DNA of 64,000 bases from Ignavibacteriaceae bacterium. GTDB taxonomy: Bacteria; Bacteroidota; Ignavibacteria; Ignavibacteriales; Ignavibacteriaceae. Under the pieces are notes generated by a model, which had not been told where the DNA came from, made no database searches, and worked only from the letters and a program-made list of their open reading frames with translations. Of this stretch, positions 47,123 through 56,974 are shown piece after piece. The stretch lies in contig JACAFB010000047.1 of assembly GCA_013388545.1 (NCBI GenBank), forward strand, positions 1-64,000, read 5' to 3'. How positions within the stretch are numbered: the stretch's first letter is position 1; each line of letters opens with the position of its first letter. The translations under genes and the position numbers were made by a program.

Positions 47123-47169
47123 AAGAAGTATAGTTAAGATAGAAAAAAGACCAGTTAAAATTTTTTCAA

Positions 47170-48453
47170 TTAGATATGAGAGAAAGCTTTATCTGAAATA
47201 TCTTTTCTGAAATACATTCCATCAAAATGAATTTTATTCAGAGCTTCATATGCTTTCAATTTAGCTGTTTTTAAGTCATTTGTTTTTAAAACTGAGGTAA
47301 TGCCAAGAACCCTTCCGCCATCTGTCAGAATATTTCCATCAACTTCTTTAGTGCCAGCGTGATAAATAATAACGTCGTCAATTTTGCTTTCTAATCCTTT
47401 AATTATAAATCCCTTCTCGTAAGAATCCGGATATCCTTTAGAAGATGCAACAACACATACTGAGCATCCACCATTGTATTTAACACTTGTTTTATCCAAC
47501 TCACCAATTGCAGCGGAAAATAATAACTGAAGAAAATCTCCTTCCAGCAATGGCAAAACAACCTGTGTTTCGGGATCGCCAAATCTGCAATTAAACTCAA
47601 CGACTTTCGCTCCTTCATCAGTTAACATCAATCCTGCATATAAGCAGCCGATAAATTTTCTACCAATGGAATCCAGTGCTTTAAGAGTCGGTTTAATTAT
47701 AAGATTTTCTATTTGAGTCATTAATTCTGGAGTTACGATTGGAGCTGGTGCATAAGCTCCCATTCCGCCTGTATTTTTACCGGAATCATTATCCCCGATT
47801 CTTTTATGATCCTGGGCTGCTGGCAAACAAATAAATTCCTTTCCATCAGTGATCGCAAAAACTGAAGCTTCTTCTCCGGTCATAAATTCTTCAATCAAAA
47901 TATTATCGCCTGCTGATCCAAATATTCTTTTCTTGAAAATTGAATCAAGAGCAGCATAAGCTTGGTTAAAAGTGCTGCAAATAATTACTCCTTTTCCGGC
48001 TGCAAGCCCGTCAGCTTTGATTACACACGGATAAACTGAATCTGCCAAATATTTTTCAGCCTGGTTAAATTCTTTTGAACTGAACTTTGCTGCTCTGGCA
48101 GTTGGAATATGATTATCAGTCAACAATTGCTTTGCAAATATTTTATGTGCTTCAATTTCAGCAGCAAGAGCGTCTGGTCCAAATACATTTATCGAATTCA
48201 ACCTGAGCTTATCTGCCAAACCATCCACAAGTGGTTTTTCGGGACCAACTACTACAAGATCAATTTTATTTTCCTTGCAAAATTCAATTATAGATTGGTG
48301 GTCATCTGCGTTAATGTTGATATTTTTTCCTGCAGATTTAGTGCCCGGATTACCGGGTATTATAAATAACCGGTTAAGCAATTTGCTATCTGAAATTTTA
48401 AGTGCAATTGCATGCTCTCTTCCACCAGAACCTATTACAGCCACGTTAATCAT
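47170..48453 (-). CDS. purD: Phosphoribosylamine-glycine ligase (GARS)
   Basis: 427 residues, ATP-grasp enzyme of purine synthesis: phosphoribosylamine plus glycine plus ATP gives GAR. Visible: AVIGSGGREHAIALKI at the start, CVIKADGLAAGKGVIIC, EEFMTGEEASVFAITDG, KRIGDNDSGKNTGGMGAYAPAP and VVEFNCRFGDPETQ. Cytoplasmic. Its ATG overlaps the glycosyltransferase stop by ATGA. With guaB 1.3 kb upstream it makes a loosely linked purine pair. Confidence 0.96.
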   Translation of the reverse strand: MINVAVIGSGGREHAIALKISDSKLLNRLFIIPGNPGTKSAGKNININADDHQSIIEFCKENKIDLVVVGPEKPLVDGLADKLRLNSINVFGPDALAAEIEAHKIFAKQLLTDNHIPTARAAKFSSKEFNQAEKYLADSVYPCVIKADGLAAGKGVIICSTFNQAYAALDSIFKKRIFGSAGDNILIEEFMTGEEASVFAITDGKEFICLPAAQDHKRIGDNDSGKNTGGMGAYAPAPIVTPELMTQIENLIIKPTLKALDSIGRKFIGCLYAGLMLTDEGAKVVEFNCRFGDPETQVVLPLLEGDFLQLLFSAAIGELDKTSVKYNGGCSVCVVASSKGYPDSYEKGFIIKGLESKIDDVIIYHAGTKEVDGNILTDGGRVLGITSVLKTNDLKTAKLKAYEALNKIHFDGMYFRKDISDKAFSHI

Positions 48454-49733
48454 GATTCTGCTTTAACCAGAAATTGGAAATGCTTAACTAATTGCTCAGT
48501 GAGGAAATCGCGCCGATGCTTTGATACAAATTCATCCTTAGGCTTTGGAAGATTGTTATTAACATAAAGTCCATAGATTTTAATAATCATATTCATTATC
48601 TCATCAATATCATCCGGTTTAGTGATAAAAGCGGCACCATATTCTTCAAGAGTTGATTTCAATATTCCATCAGGAATGCAGGCAAGTATGGGCTTTTGTG
48701 TTCCAAAATATTCAAAAGCTTTACCAGTAGAAATTGCATCTGCATGCTTACCACTTCCTACCATCAACCATAAAACATCACTGCTGAGAGTTTTCAACAA
48801 TGCATCGCGGTGATTCAAATATCCATACTCTTTAATAAATTCCTGAAGATCAAGCTTACGAATCAATTTCCTGTTTTCATTACGAAGAAATCCGGCAAAA
48901 TGCAGTTCAATATTCCCGGCAATTTCAGGACGTTCAATTGTTAATTTCTTAAAGGCCTTAAGGAAAAACTTCGGTGTAATGAACTCGTAAAAAATTCCTG
49001 AATAGGTCAATCTCATTTTATTATTAGGCTTTTTTTCAGGAACCAATCCCTCAAAATCTTTCGGGTCAAAACCTTGTGTAATTATTGCGACATCGTCAAA
49101 AGTAAGGAAGCTGTATTTGTTCAGCATTTTTTCTTTCATTTTCCGATTTATAACTATAGATCGGTCAGCAGCTTTAAGAACTTTATATTCAAGTCGCTTG
49201 TGAATGATTTTATGAAAGGGCGTCGGATAAAAAGCAAAATGATTACAATACCATAAATCCCTGTAATCAATTACTACGGGAAGATTAAATTCACGTTTCA
49301 GCTTTACAGCAGTAATGGTTGAAGAAAAAGGCGGTGCACTAACAAAAATCAGGTCAAAGTGTTCGCTGCTTAAAATTTCCCTCGCTTTAATCAAAGCTTT
49401 TTTCGACCAGCCTTTTTTATTATCCGGAATGAAAAAAGATTTACTAATTCTTCCAAGTAACTTCCTTAAAAACTCAGGCGGAATTTTAACCGGTCCTTTT
49501 GAAGGCACCATTGAATTTATATCCCCTCCCGAAGTTCTGACTATTCTGATATTAGCATCATTGGCTTCCTTCAGAAGTGAATAATCGTAGGCATAATATG
49601 CAATTTCTCCTGTCGTTAATACCACAGGCTCCCAATTATTTGCTTTAAAGTATTTAGTGAATTTTAACGTTCTTTGAACGCCACTTAAAGCAAGGGGTGG
49701 ATAATAGTATGAGATGACAAGTACCTTGAACAT
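48450..49733 (-). CDS. Glycosyltransferase family 4-like protein
   Basis: 427 residues with the GT-B layout: N-terminal SYYYPPLALSGVQRTLKFTKYF (acceptor-side Rossmann half), and a C-terminal half with GSGKHADAISTGKAFEYFGTQKPILACIPDG, the GT4 nucleotide-sugar site (the usual EX7E is partly preserved). It probably transfers a sugar during surface polysaccharide synthesis on the cytoplasmic side. It starts 18 bases after guaB and overlaps purD by ATGA; that pairing looks like convenience, not a shared pathway. Confidence 0.83.
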   Translation of the reverse strand: MFKVLVISYYYPPLALSGVQRTLKFTKYFKANNWEPVVLTTGEIAYYAYDYSLLKEANDANIRIVRTSGGDINSMVPSKGPVKIPPEFLRKLLGRISKSFFIPDNKKGWSKKALIKAREILSSEHFDLIFVSAPPFSSTITAVKLKREFNLPVVIDYRDLWYCNHFAFYPTPFHKIIHKRLEYKVLKAADRSIVINRKMKEKMLNKYSFLTFDDVAIITQGFDPKDFEGLVPEKKPNNKMRLTYSGIFYEFITPKFFLKAFKKLTIERPEIAGNIELHFAGFLRNENRKLIRKLDLQEFIKEYGYLNHRDALLKTLSSDVLWLMVGSGKHADAISTGKAFEYFGTQKPILACIPDGILKSTLEEYGAAFITKPDDIDEIMNMIIKIYGLYVNNNLPKPKDEFVSKHRRDFLTEQLVKHFQFLVKAES

Positions 49734-49750
49734 ATTTCCCTGTTGATTCT

Positions 49751-51220
49751 TTAAGAAGTCCTGTAATTAGGAGCTTCCTTAGTAATTATCACGTCGTGAG
49801 GATGACTTTCCTTTAATCCTGCAGAAGTGATTTTAATAAACTTAGACCTGGATTTGAGCGTTTTAATATCCTTTGCACCACAATAACCCATCGAGGCTCG
49901 TAAACCTCCAACCATCTGATAAATAGTATCTGAAAGAGGTCCTTTGTAAGGAACTCTTCCTTCAACTCCCTCAGGCACAAGTTTGGAAATATCCTCTTCT
50001 GCATCCTGAAAATATCTGTCTTTGCTGCCGATTTTCATTGCAGAAAGAGAACCCATTCCTCTATACATTTTAAAGCTTCTCCCTTCAAACAGTATTTTTT
50101 CACCAGGACTTTCATCGACTCCTGCAAACAATCCACCGATCATTACTGAATCTGCTCCCGCAGCAATTGCTTTGGGTATATCACCTGTTTGTTTGATTCC
50201 ACCATCTGCAATTATTGGTATTTCTTTAGATTTTGTAGCAGTAAAAACATTCATAATTGCAGATATTTGTGGTACTCCAATTCCTGCAATAACTCTGGTA
50301 GTACAAATGGATCCTGGACCAATTCCAACTTTTAATGCGTTTACCTTGCAATCAATCAAATCAAGTGCTGCCTCATAAGTTGCTATATTCCCGACAATTA
50401 TCTGCTCATATTTGAATTTTCTTCTTACATCTTTGATTATCCTGATTACACCTGCTGAATGTCCATGAGCTGTATCAATAACTATAGTATCTGCACCTGC
50501 TTTAACAAGAGCATCAACTCTTTCAATTGTATCGAATGTGACTCCAACAGCTGCTCCGACTCTTAGCCGACCGTGTTCATCTTTACAAGCATGGGGATGT
50601 TTTTTCTTCTTAAGGATATCTTTAAAGGTAATTAATCCTTTCAAATAACCATTCTTATCAACAACGGGAAGCTTTTCAATTTTATAAGTTTGAAGAATTT
50701 TTTCAGCTTTTTCAAGTGTGGTTCCAACAGGAGCGGTGATCAGATTTTCAGCTGTCATCAGGTTTTTAACTTTTAACCTCTGGTTAGGTTCAAATCGGAG
50801 ATCTCTATTGGTAAGAATACCTACTAGTTTACCGGCTTTATCAATTACAGGAATTCCAGAGATGCTGTATTTCTTCATCAGGTCCAAAGCATCTCCGACA
50901 GTTTGTTCGGGATAAAGAGTAACCGGGTTTCTAATCATCCCGCTTTCAGATCTTTTTACTTTATCTACCTCGTCGCATTGACGTTCGATCGACATGTTTT
51001 TATGAAGTATCCCTATTCCCCCTTCACGTGCTATTGCAACGGCCATATCAGATTCTGTAACCGTATCCATTGCTGCGGAAACGAGAGGTATGTTTAGCTT
51101 TATGTCTGTTGTCAGAAAAGTATTAATCTTAACCTCACGCGGCAGAACGTTTGACTTACCAGGAATTAACAGAATATCATCAAATGTTAATCCTTCATAA
51201 GCAATTTTTTTGGAATTCAT
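49751..51220 (-). CDS. guaB: Inosine-5'-monophosphate dehydrogenase
   Basis: 489 residues, the first committed step of GMP synthesis (IMP to XMP, NAD-dependent). A (beta/alpha)8 barrel with the catalytic cysteine loop [20 protein letters not shown] near residue 300, and two inserted CBS domains (about 95-205: [32 protein letters not shown]) that sense purine nucleotides. [11 protein letters not shown] marks the flap region and [15 protein letters not shown] the C-terminus. Complete and canonical. Confidence 0.96.
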   Translation of the reverse strand: MNSKKIAYEGLTFDDILLIPGKSNVLPREVKINTFLTTDIKLNIPLVSAAMDTVTESDMAVAIAREGGIGILHKNMSIERQCDEVDKVKRSESGMIRNPVTLYPEQTVGDALDLMKKYSISGIPVIDKAGKLVGILTNRDLRFEPNQRLKVKNLMTAENLITAPVGTTLEKAEKILQTYKIEKLPVVDKNGYLKGLITFKDILKKKKHPHACKDEHGRLRVGAAVGVTFDTIERVDALVKAGADTIVIDTAHGHSAGVIRIIKDVRRKFKYEQIIVGNIATYEAALDLIDCKVNALKVGIGPGSICTTRVIAGIGVPQISAIMNVFTATKSKEIPIIADGGIKQTGDIPKAIAAGADSVMIGGLFAGVDESPGEKILFEGRSFKMYRGMGSLSAMKIGSKDRYFQDAEEDISKLVPEGVEGRVPYKGPLSDTIYQMVGGLRASMGYCGAKDIKTLKSRSKFIKITSAGLKESHPHDVIITKEAPNYRTS

Positions 51221-51259
51221 CCTAACCTCTCAAAATAAATGATTATTTAATCATTCATA

Positions 51260-52429
51260 TTATTCGAACGCAGAAATGCCTGTAATATCTTCACCTATTA
51301 TTAGTGTATGCATTTCATGAGTACCTTCATATGTTTTAACCGATTCCAGATTTGCAGCATGTCTCATCACCGGGTATTCATCCAGAATTCCATTAGCACC
51401 CAGAATTTCGCGCGACATCCTGGCAATCTCCAAAGCTTTCTCACAATTATTTCTCTTAGCCATTGAGACCTGGGTAAACTTTAATTTACCTGAATCTTTT
51501 AATCTTCCTAGTTGAATATTCATCAACTGCGCTTTGGTTATTTCAGTAAGTATGTAAACCAGTTTTTCCTGGATCATCTGAAAAGATGCAATTGGTTTAT
51601 CAAACTGAATCCTGGTTTTAGCATAATTCAGAGCGGAATCATAACAAGCCATCATTGAACCAACAACTCCCCAGGCAATTCCATATCTTGCCTGATTCAG
51701 ACACATTAAAGCATTTTTAAGCCCGCTGGTTTGAGGAAGAATGTTTTCTTCGGGAATAAGAACATTATCAAAAATAAGTTCTGAAGTAACTGAAGCACGC
51801 AAAGAGTGCTTGCCTTTCATCTCCGGGGCAGTGAAACCTATTGTCCCTTTTTCAACCAGAAATCCACGAACGACACCATCTAACTTAGCCCAAACAACTG
51901 CTATATCTGCAATAGTGCCATTAGTAATCCACATTTTTGCTCCATTTAACAAATAACCATCCTTAACCTTTTCAGCTTTGGTAATCATTCCACCCGGGTT
52001 AGATCCAAAGTCAGGTTCGGTTAGACCAAAACAACCAATTTTTTCTCCTTTCGCCAGCAAAGGAAGCCACTTGTTTTTCTGTTCGTCACTGCCAAATGTA
52101 TAAATCGGGTACATTACAAGAGCACTTTGAACTGAGACAAAACTTCTGATTCCACTATCACCTCTTTCCAATTCCTGCATTATAAGCCCATAAGCTACAT
52201 TATTTAACTCTGCGCAGCCGTACTGCTGGGGAAGGGTCGTTCCAAATAATCCAAGCTCTGCCATCTTTGGAATCAACTGCATCGGGAACTGCCCTTCACG
52301 GTTATATTTTTCAATTATAGGAATAATTTCATCTGAAACGAAATCACGAATTGTGTCCCTTATCAGGAGTTCTTCTGAAGAAAGCAAACTATCAGTATTA
52401 AAGTAATCTACTCCGGTAAATTTGTTCAT
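51260..52429 (-). CDS. Acyl-CoA dehydrogenase, glutaryl-CoA dehydrogenase-like
   Basis: 389 residues, FAD enzyme that introduces a 2,3-double bond into an acyl-CoA. Visible: GCFGLTEPDFGSNPGGM, MWITNGTIADI, and the catalytic glutamate in TYEGTHEMHTLIIGEDITGI near residue 370. That last block and SFVSVQSALVMYPIYTFGSDEQK are the pattern of glutaryl-CoA dehydrogenases, which also decarboxylate. Substrate not proven. Same strand as guaB with a 39-base gap. Confidence 0.87.
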   Translation of the reverse strand: MNKFTGVDYFNTDSLLSSEELLIRDTIRDFVSDEIIPIIEKYNREGQFPMQLIPKMAELGLFGTTLPQQYGCAELNNVAYGLIMQELERGDSGIRSFVSVQSALVMYPIYTFGSDEQKNKWLPLLAKGEKIGCFGLTEPDFGSNPGGMITKAEKVKDGYLLNGAKMWITNGTIADIAVVWAKLDGVVRGFLVEKGTIGFTAPEMKGKHSLRASVTSELIFDNVLIPEENILPQTSGLKNALMCLNQARYGIAWGVVGSMMACYDSALNYAKTRIQFDKPIASFQMIQEKLVYILTEITKAQLMNIQLGRLKDSGKLKFTQVSMAKRNNCEKALEIARMSREILGANGILDEYPVMRHAANLESVKTYEGTHEMHTLIIGEDITGISAFE

Positions 52430-52569
52430 TTAATTTCCAATGTGTGAAAATTTGTTTTGAAAATTATTGAAACATTGTTTGATAACCAAACGTTCCTAAT
52501 TTTGTCGTAAAAAAGGCTCAGGAAAAAAGCTGTTGTTTATTAAATCATTTTTTGTAAATTTTGTTTTGG

Positions 52570-52938
52570 ATGCTTAATAAGTTAAAAACATATCGTGTGC
52601 TTATTGCTGCATTTGTAATCAGCGGTTACCTCGCACTATTTGCAGCAAACATTTTCCATTTTCATAAAACTGATTTGTTTAATCAAAATCATTTTCTTAG
52701 TGAAGGAAATGATAATAATGTTAAAAATCAGTATTCACTTTTGCATAGTAATGACATTAAATGTGTACTGCATAACAATTTCATATCTATAAATTCTTTC
52801 TTTCAGGACTCTGAGTTAGATGACGGCTTGCTCTTTATATGCTGCCCGATTTTTCTAAAGAAATCCGAAGATTTCGTTTATAACATAAACATTAGTCAAA
52901 CTTTCCTTCGGGCACCTCCCTTAAATCAATCTGCTTAA
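52570..52938 (+). CDS. Hypothetical exported/membrane protein with His/Cys residues
   Basis: 122 residues from ATG at 52570. One N-terminal membrane helix (VLIAAFVISGYLALFAANIF) followed by a short soluble part with HFHKTD, scattered Cys residues (KCVLH, FICCPIF), and an ending FLRAPPLNQSA. The RAPP ending is typical of small exported proteins encoded with metal TonB receptors in this group (DUF2946-like); it may bind a metal in the periplasm. The next two genes are the lipoprotein and the ZnuD-like receptor. Confidence 0.65.
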   Translation: MLNKLKTYRVLIAAFVISGYLALFAANIFHFHKTDLFNQNHFLSEGNDNNVKNQYSLLHSNDIKCVLHNNFISINSFFQDSELDDGLLFICCPIFLKKSEDFVYNINISQTFLRAPPLNQSA

Positions 52939-53008
52939 TTTAATTATCATTCAAACAAGCATTGCTTGTTTCAAATTATTTTTTTCACTTTAAAGAAGGA
53001 AAGTCCAA

Positions 53009-53866
53009 ATGAGAAATTTCATTCATTTATCATTATATGTAATCTTTATTTTTGCCTCAGTCTTTTTACTCAACGGGTGTGATGAAGAAAATACTATAAT
53101 ACCTCCATCTGAACATTTTGAACCTGAAGGATGGGTTGTAAGAGATGCAACATCAAAACCAATTATGGTTATCTGGCAGGGAATTATTCAAAATGAATGG
53201 CAGGGAAATCCGGTTGAAGATACACTAACCGCACCCCTGAATGCTTTATCAGAGCACTTGACTATAAAGTTTCTTGACATAAATAAAAATTTAATCAATC
53301 CTCCAGCCGGTTCAGACCATACATTTGGTTATTCTATTTCAGATACATCCGTCTTATCAATTGTTCAGGATAGCCGTACAGATTGGGCATTTCATCTGAA
53401 AGGCAAAAAGGAAGCTTCAACAAAAATTGAACTTCAGGTTAAACATGCTGGACATGTGGATGTAAGAACTCCTTTGATACCTGTAGTGGTAAAAGTTGAT
53501 ACAACAGCTTATGGAGAACCCGAAGGAATAAGATTAAGCTATGAAGCAACGGGCGCCATTTTAGCAACTGCTGATGCCAATACTTCATCAGGAATTATAT
53601 CAGTAAAAAAGGATTCCATTACCAACCATATAAAGATTGAATTTTATGATGATCAGGGAAGATATTTTCAACCTGAGTATCCATTACATTCCCTTCAATA
53701 TGTTGTTGCAGATGGTATAATTGCAGAAATAATTCCTGAGCCGGCTGAACCTTGGGTTATAAAACTAAAAGGAAAAGCCATAGGAAATACATCGGTTGTA
53801 TTTAAGCTTATAGTCGGGGGTGTTGCAGAATTCACTTCTCACCCAATAAGCATTTCGGTGAATTAA
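53009..53866 (+). CDS. Two-domain lipoprotein encoded with a metal TonB receptor
   Basis: 285 residues: lipobox LNGC (Cys near residue 24), then two copies of a domain of about 80 residues. The first runs from HLTIKFLDINKNLINPPAGS to VKHAGHVDVRTPLIPVVV, the second from HIKIEFYDDQGRYFQPEYPL to IVGGVAEFTSHPISISV. The copies share strand order and the W-x-x-x-L-K-G-K turn (WAFHLKGKKE, WVIKLKGKAI). Surface or periplasmic lipoprotein, probably a co-receptor or metal-binding partner of the receptor encoded three bases downstream. AAGGAAAG precedes the ATG. Confidence 0.75.
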   Translation: MRNFIHLSLYVIFIFASVFLLNGCDEENTIIPPSEHFEPEGWVVRDATSKPIMVIWQGIIQNEWQGNPVEDTLTAPLNALSEHLTIKFLDINKNLINPPAGSDHTFGYSISDTSVLSIVQDSRTDWAFHLKGKKEASTKIELQVKHAGHVDVRTPLIPVVVKVDTTAYGEPEGIRLSYEATGAILATADANTSSGIISVKKDSITNHIKIEFYDDQGRYFQPEYPLHSLQYVVADGIIAEIIPEPAEPWVIKLKGKAIGNTSVVFKLIVGGVAEFTSHPISISVN

Positions 53867-53869
53867 AAA

Positions 53870-56089
53870 GTGAAGAAAAAAAATATTCGAATTTTGCTGA
53901 GTTTAATTCTAATAGCAGCCCATTGTCCTTTTTTATTTACACAATCTGCGATGGGTAGAATTGAAGGCATTATTCTTGACGGCTCGACCGATAAGCCTCT
54001 CGAAAACGCGTTTGTAAAAATACAGAATACCACTCTGGGTAATGTTACGGACAAAAACGGCATATTTGAATTTGTTTCACTTCCTTACGGAAAATATTTC
54101 CTCGAGGTTTCTTTTGTCGGATTCAAAACTTATTCATACGAAATTGAAGTGAATAAGGAAATCACTCAGGGAATAATAATTCACCTCTACCCTGTTCCGA
54201 TTGAAACATCACCGATTATAGTAACAGGCTCACATTCAAACAGTAAATTTGATGATATGAATGAATTGATTAATGTCTTGAAAGGAAAGGAGCTTGAGCG
54301 CGAGCTGGGAATGACTCTGGCATCCACTTTAAAAAATGAAACCGGATTATCTATCAGAAGTATGGGCCCGGCACCTGCCAGACCCGTAATCAGAGGGCTT
54401 GGCAGCGACCGTGTTCAAATCACTGAAGATGGGATTCAGACAACTGATCTTTCAGCAACATCCCCGGATCATGCTGTTTCAATTGAGCCATTTACTATCG
54501 AAAGGATAGAAGTAATTCGCGGTCCAAAAGTTTTGCTTCAAAATACTACTACAATCGGAGGAGTAGTAAACATTCTTCGGGATGAAATTCCCGAATCCTT
54601 CCAGCAAAAATTTTCATTGAGCGCAGGTATTTACGGTGAAACTGTAAACAAAGGATATTTAGGTTCAGTTGTTACCAAAATACCTTTGGGAAAGTTTGTT
54701 TTCAGAGGTGAGATTAGTCATCGTAAAACCCAGGATCTTAATACACCTATTGGCATACTTAAAAACTCTGACATAATAACTGATAATTACAGCGTAGGTG
54801 CAAGTTTCTTTGAAGATTGGGGATTGATTGGAGTCTCAGTCCGACAGTTTGAAACAAACTACGGCGTGCCCGGCGGATTTGTTGGAGCTCATCCGAATGG
54901 TGTTGATATTAAAATGTTCAAGCGGCAATTTAATTTTAAGTTTAAGCATAATTTTCATTCTGAAAAAATTGAAGGAGTTGAAATTCAATTATCCAGGGAT
55001 TACTACCGCCATACAGAATATGAGCGGGCTGATCTTATAGGTGCTGATTTTTCGATTTATAATTATCGCGGGAGCGTGAATTTATTTAACAACCAATTTC
55101 TATTCTTTGACCGCGGTACTTCCGGAGTTTCGTTTGAGTTCAGAGATTTCAACATAGGGGGATTTGTTTTTACAGCACCAACAAAATCATTAAAGCTTTC
55201 TGGTTATTCTTATCAAAGTTTTTCTCTTGGCAGATTCAGTATTGACGGTGCTTTCAGGATATCATTTGATAAGCTTGACCCAAGAAGAGCAAATCCAAGC
55301 TCGAAAACAGAATTTCTAATAAACAGAAAATTCTGGACCTATTCCCTTTCAGTTTCTGCACTTTATGGTTTGACCGAAAATTTTTTCGTGGGTGGTAATA
55401 TCAGCAAATCTTCACGCGTCCCAACAATTGAAGAACTTTATTCAGAGGGTCCCCATCTTGCTGCATATTCATATGAAATTGGGAATCCGAATCTAAAGAG
55501 CGAAAACGGGATTGGCAGTGAAATATTTAGTTATTATAAAAATGATAAATTCTTTTTTATGATAACTGTATTCAGAAATGATTTATGGTTTTATATCATT
55601 CCCAGAAACACGGGAAAAATCAATTCACAAACTTTGCTGCCAATTTACCAAACTGTTGGTGAGTCTGCCCTGCTGACCGGAATTGAGAGTCATCTTGAGT
55701 TAGAATTATTAAAAGATCTTTCTTTGAACTCGACATTAAGCTACACTTTCGGTGAATTGAAAAATTATAATTCACCACTTCCTCAAATTCCGCCTCTCAA
55801 ATATTTTGCTGAACTAAAGTATTTTGCTGATCAATTGACATTGGGTTTATCTACTGAAGTTTCAGCCAGTCAAACCAGGATTGATTTTTTTGAACAGGCA
55901 ACTGCCGGCTATGCGGTTTTCAATTCGTTTATTCAATACTCTTTGATAACTGACTTTGCGGTTCATAATTTTTCTTTGAACTGCGATAATATTTTAAATA
56001 AAGAATACCGGAATCATCTTTCGAGGGTAAAAATTATAATGCCCGAAGCAGGAAGAAACTTTAGATTTACCTATAGGGTGTATTTATAG
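53870..56089 (+). CDS. ZnuD-like TonB-dependent receptor
   Basis: 739 residues from a GTG start three bases after the lipoprotein stop. N-terminal carboxypeptidase-regulatory-like domain (about 28-110: GIILDGSTDKPLENAFVKI), then a plug with PVIRGLGSDRVQITEDGIQT, DLSATSPDHAVSIEP and RIEVIRGPKVLLQ, and a 22-strand barrel ending RNFRFTYRVYL. SATSPDHA plus the later NYGVPGGFVGAHPNG and DYYRHTEYE blocks match the ZnuD zinc-receptor family. The His-rich extracellular loop of ZnuD is reduced to GAHP, so the metal may not be zinc. TonB-driven outer-membrane import. Confidence 0.85.
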   Translation: MKKKNIRILLSLILIAAHCPFLFTQSAMGRIEGIILDGSTDKPLENAFVKIQNTTLGNVTDKNGIFEFVSLPYGKYFLEVSFVGFKTYSYEIEVNKEITQGIIIHLYPVPIETSPIIVTGSHSNSKFDDMNELINVLKGKELERELGMTLASTLKNETGLSIRSMGPAPARPVIRGLGSDRVQITEDGIQTTDLSATSPDHAVSIEPFTIERIEVIRGPKVLLQNTTTIGGVVNILRDEIPESFQQKFSLSAGIYGETVNKGYLGSVVTKIPLGKFVFRGEISHRKTQDLNTPIGILKNSDIITDNYSVGASFFEDWGLIGVSVRQFETNYGVPGGFVGAHPNGVDIKMFKRQFNFKFKHNFHSEKIEGVEIQLSRDYYRHTEYERADLIGADFSIYNYRGSVNLFNNQFLFFDRGTSGVSFEFRDFNIGGFVFTAPTKSLKLSGYSYQSFSLGRFSIDGAFRISFDKLDPRRANPSSKTEFLINRKFWTYSLSVSALYGLTENFFVGGNISKSSRVPTIEELYSEGPHLAAYSYEIGNPNLKSENGIGSEIFSYYKNDKFFFMITVFRNDLWFYIIPRNTGKINSQTLLPIYQTVGESALLTGIESHLELELLKDLSLNSTLSYTFGELKNYNSPLPQIPPLKYFAELKYFADQLTLGLSTEVSASQTRIDFFEQATAGYAVFNSFIQYSLITDFAVHNFSLNCDNILNKEYRNHLSRVKIIMPEAGRNFRFTYRVYL

Positions 56090-56162
56090 AATTATGAAAA
56101 GCGATTTTTAATATTCGTGTTTAAAGCTTATTTTTACGTGCGTTTCTAAATAAAATTCAGCT

Positions 56163-56252
56163 GGAGAGGTGGGTGAGTGGCTGAAACCAACGGTTTGCTA
56201 AACCGTCATACTCTGTAAAGGGGTATCCCGGGTTCGAATCCCGGCCTCTCCG
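56163..56252 (+). tRNA. tRNA-Ser(GCT)
   Basis: A 90-base class II tRNA: GGAGAGG pairs with CCTCTCC, anticodon stem CGGTT/AACCG with loop TGCTA region (anticodon GCT, reads AGC/AGU), long variable arm, T-arm CCGGGTTCGAATCCCGG, discriminator G, no encoded CCA. It borders the defence-gene island. Confidence 0.94.
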
Positions 56253-56335
56253 CAACTTCAAATAATACTTATAATAACTTTCTCTGCTTTTTTACTCACC
56301 TTCCCTTATAATCAAAAGATAACTCTTTTTACAAC

Positions 56336-56968
56336 TTAATCCGATTCATAGTTTCTCCCATTCAATCCTTCAACAATTTCCTTAAAGCTTGCAAGTCCTG
56401 CTTCTATGTTTTCAACTATCTCAAGAGCAATAACATCAGGATCAGGCAGGTTATCCATATCACCAAGACTTTCATCTTTCAGCCAGAAAATATCAAGATT
56501 GGTTTTATCTCTTGAAATTATTTCATCGTAAGAAAATTTCTTAAAACGTTCTGTTTCTTTTCGTTTGAATCTGTTTTGCGGGTTGTAGCAGGTGACATCT
56601 GCGCCAAGTATAACCCAATTTTCATCATCAATAAGTTGAATGAGTTTATAAAGTTTTGCGGGATCCTGAATTTTATTTTGAGCTTTGAAGAATATTTCAC
56701 CAATCATTCCTTTTTCTTTACCAAGCTCATTCAGAATATGAATGTAATGTGCTTCAAGCTCAGCCCCACTTTTATTTTTCAGACTTTCCCAATTTAGATT
56801 CTTTGGAATCTTAATATCTCTGTTATACGGTGGTTTAGAGTACTCATCTGCCATTTTAAGAAAAAGAAGATATGTAAGCTGTTCAACATAATCTCCATAG
56901 CTTACCCCGTCATCTCTTAAAGTGTTGCAGTAATTCCAAACGCGCTGAACAATTGATGCTGTTGTCAT
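56336..56968 (-). CDS. hsdM: Type I restriction modification subunit HsdM, internally deleted
   Basis: 210 residues, against about 480-520 for HsdM. Residues 1-125 are the HsdM_N helical domain (MTTASIVQRVWNYCNTLRDD, YVEQLTYLLFLKMADE, AKLYKLIQLID). Directly after NWVILGADV the frame continues CYNPQNRFKRKETERFKKFS, then LDIFWLKDESL and VIALEIVENIEAGLASFKEI, the normal C-terminus of HsdM. The middle with the SAM site and NPPF catalytic motif is gone, in frame. It cannot methylate DNA; a structural role is conceivable. No HsdS or HsdR is in the window. Confidence 0.85.
   Translation of the reverse strand: MTTASIVQRVWNYCNTLRDDGVSYGDYVEQLTYLLFLKMADEYSKPPYNRDIKIPKNLNWESLKNKSGAELEAHYIHILNELGKEKGMIGEIFFKAQNKIQDPAKLYKLIQLIDDENWVILGADVTCYNPQNRFKRKETERFKKFSYDEIISRDKTNLDIFWLKDESLGDMDNLPDPDVIALEIVENIEAGLASFKEIVEGLNGRNYESD
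56888..56968. repeat. 81-bp direct repeat, copy A (start of hsdM)
   Basis: Covers the first 27 codons of the truncated hsdM. The copy at 57699-57779 matches at 77 of 81 positions. Confidence 0.9.
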
Positions 56969-56974
56969 AATTGA

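Noticed and set aside
50022-50378. 118-codon plus-strand frame inside guaB
   Set aside because: Antisense to the catalytic region of guaB; composition of a shadow frame.
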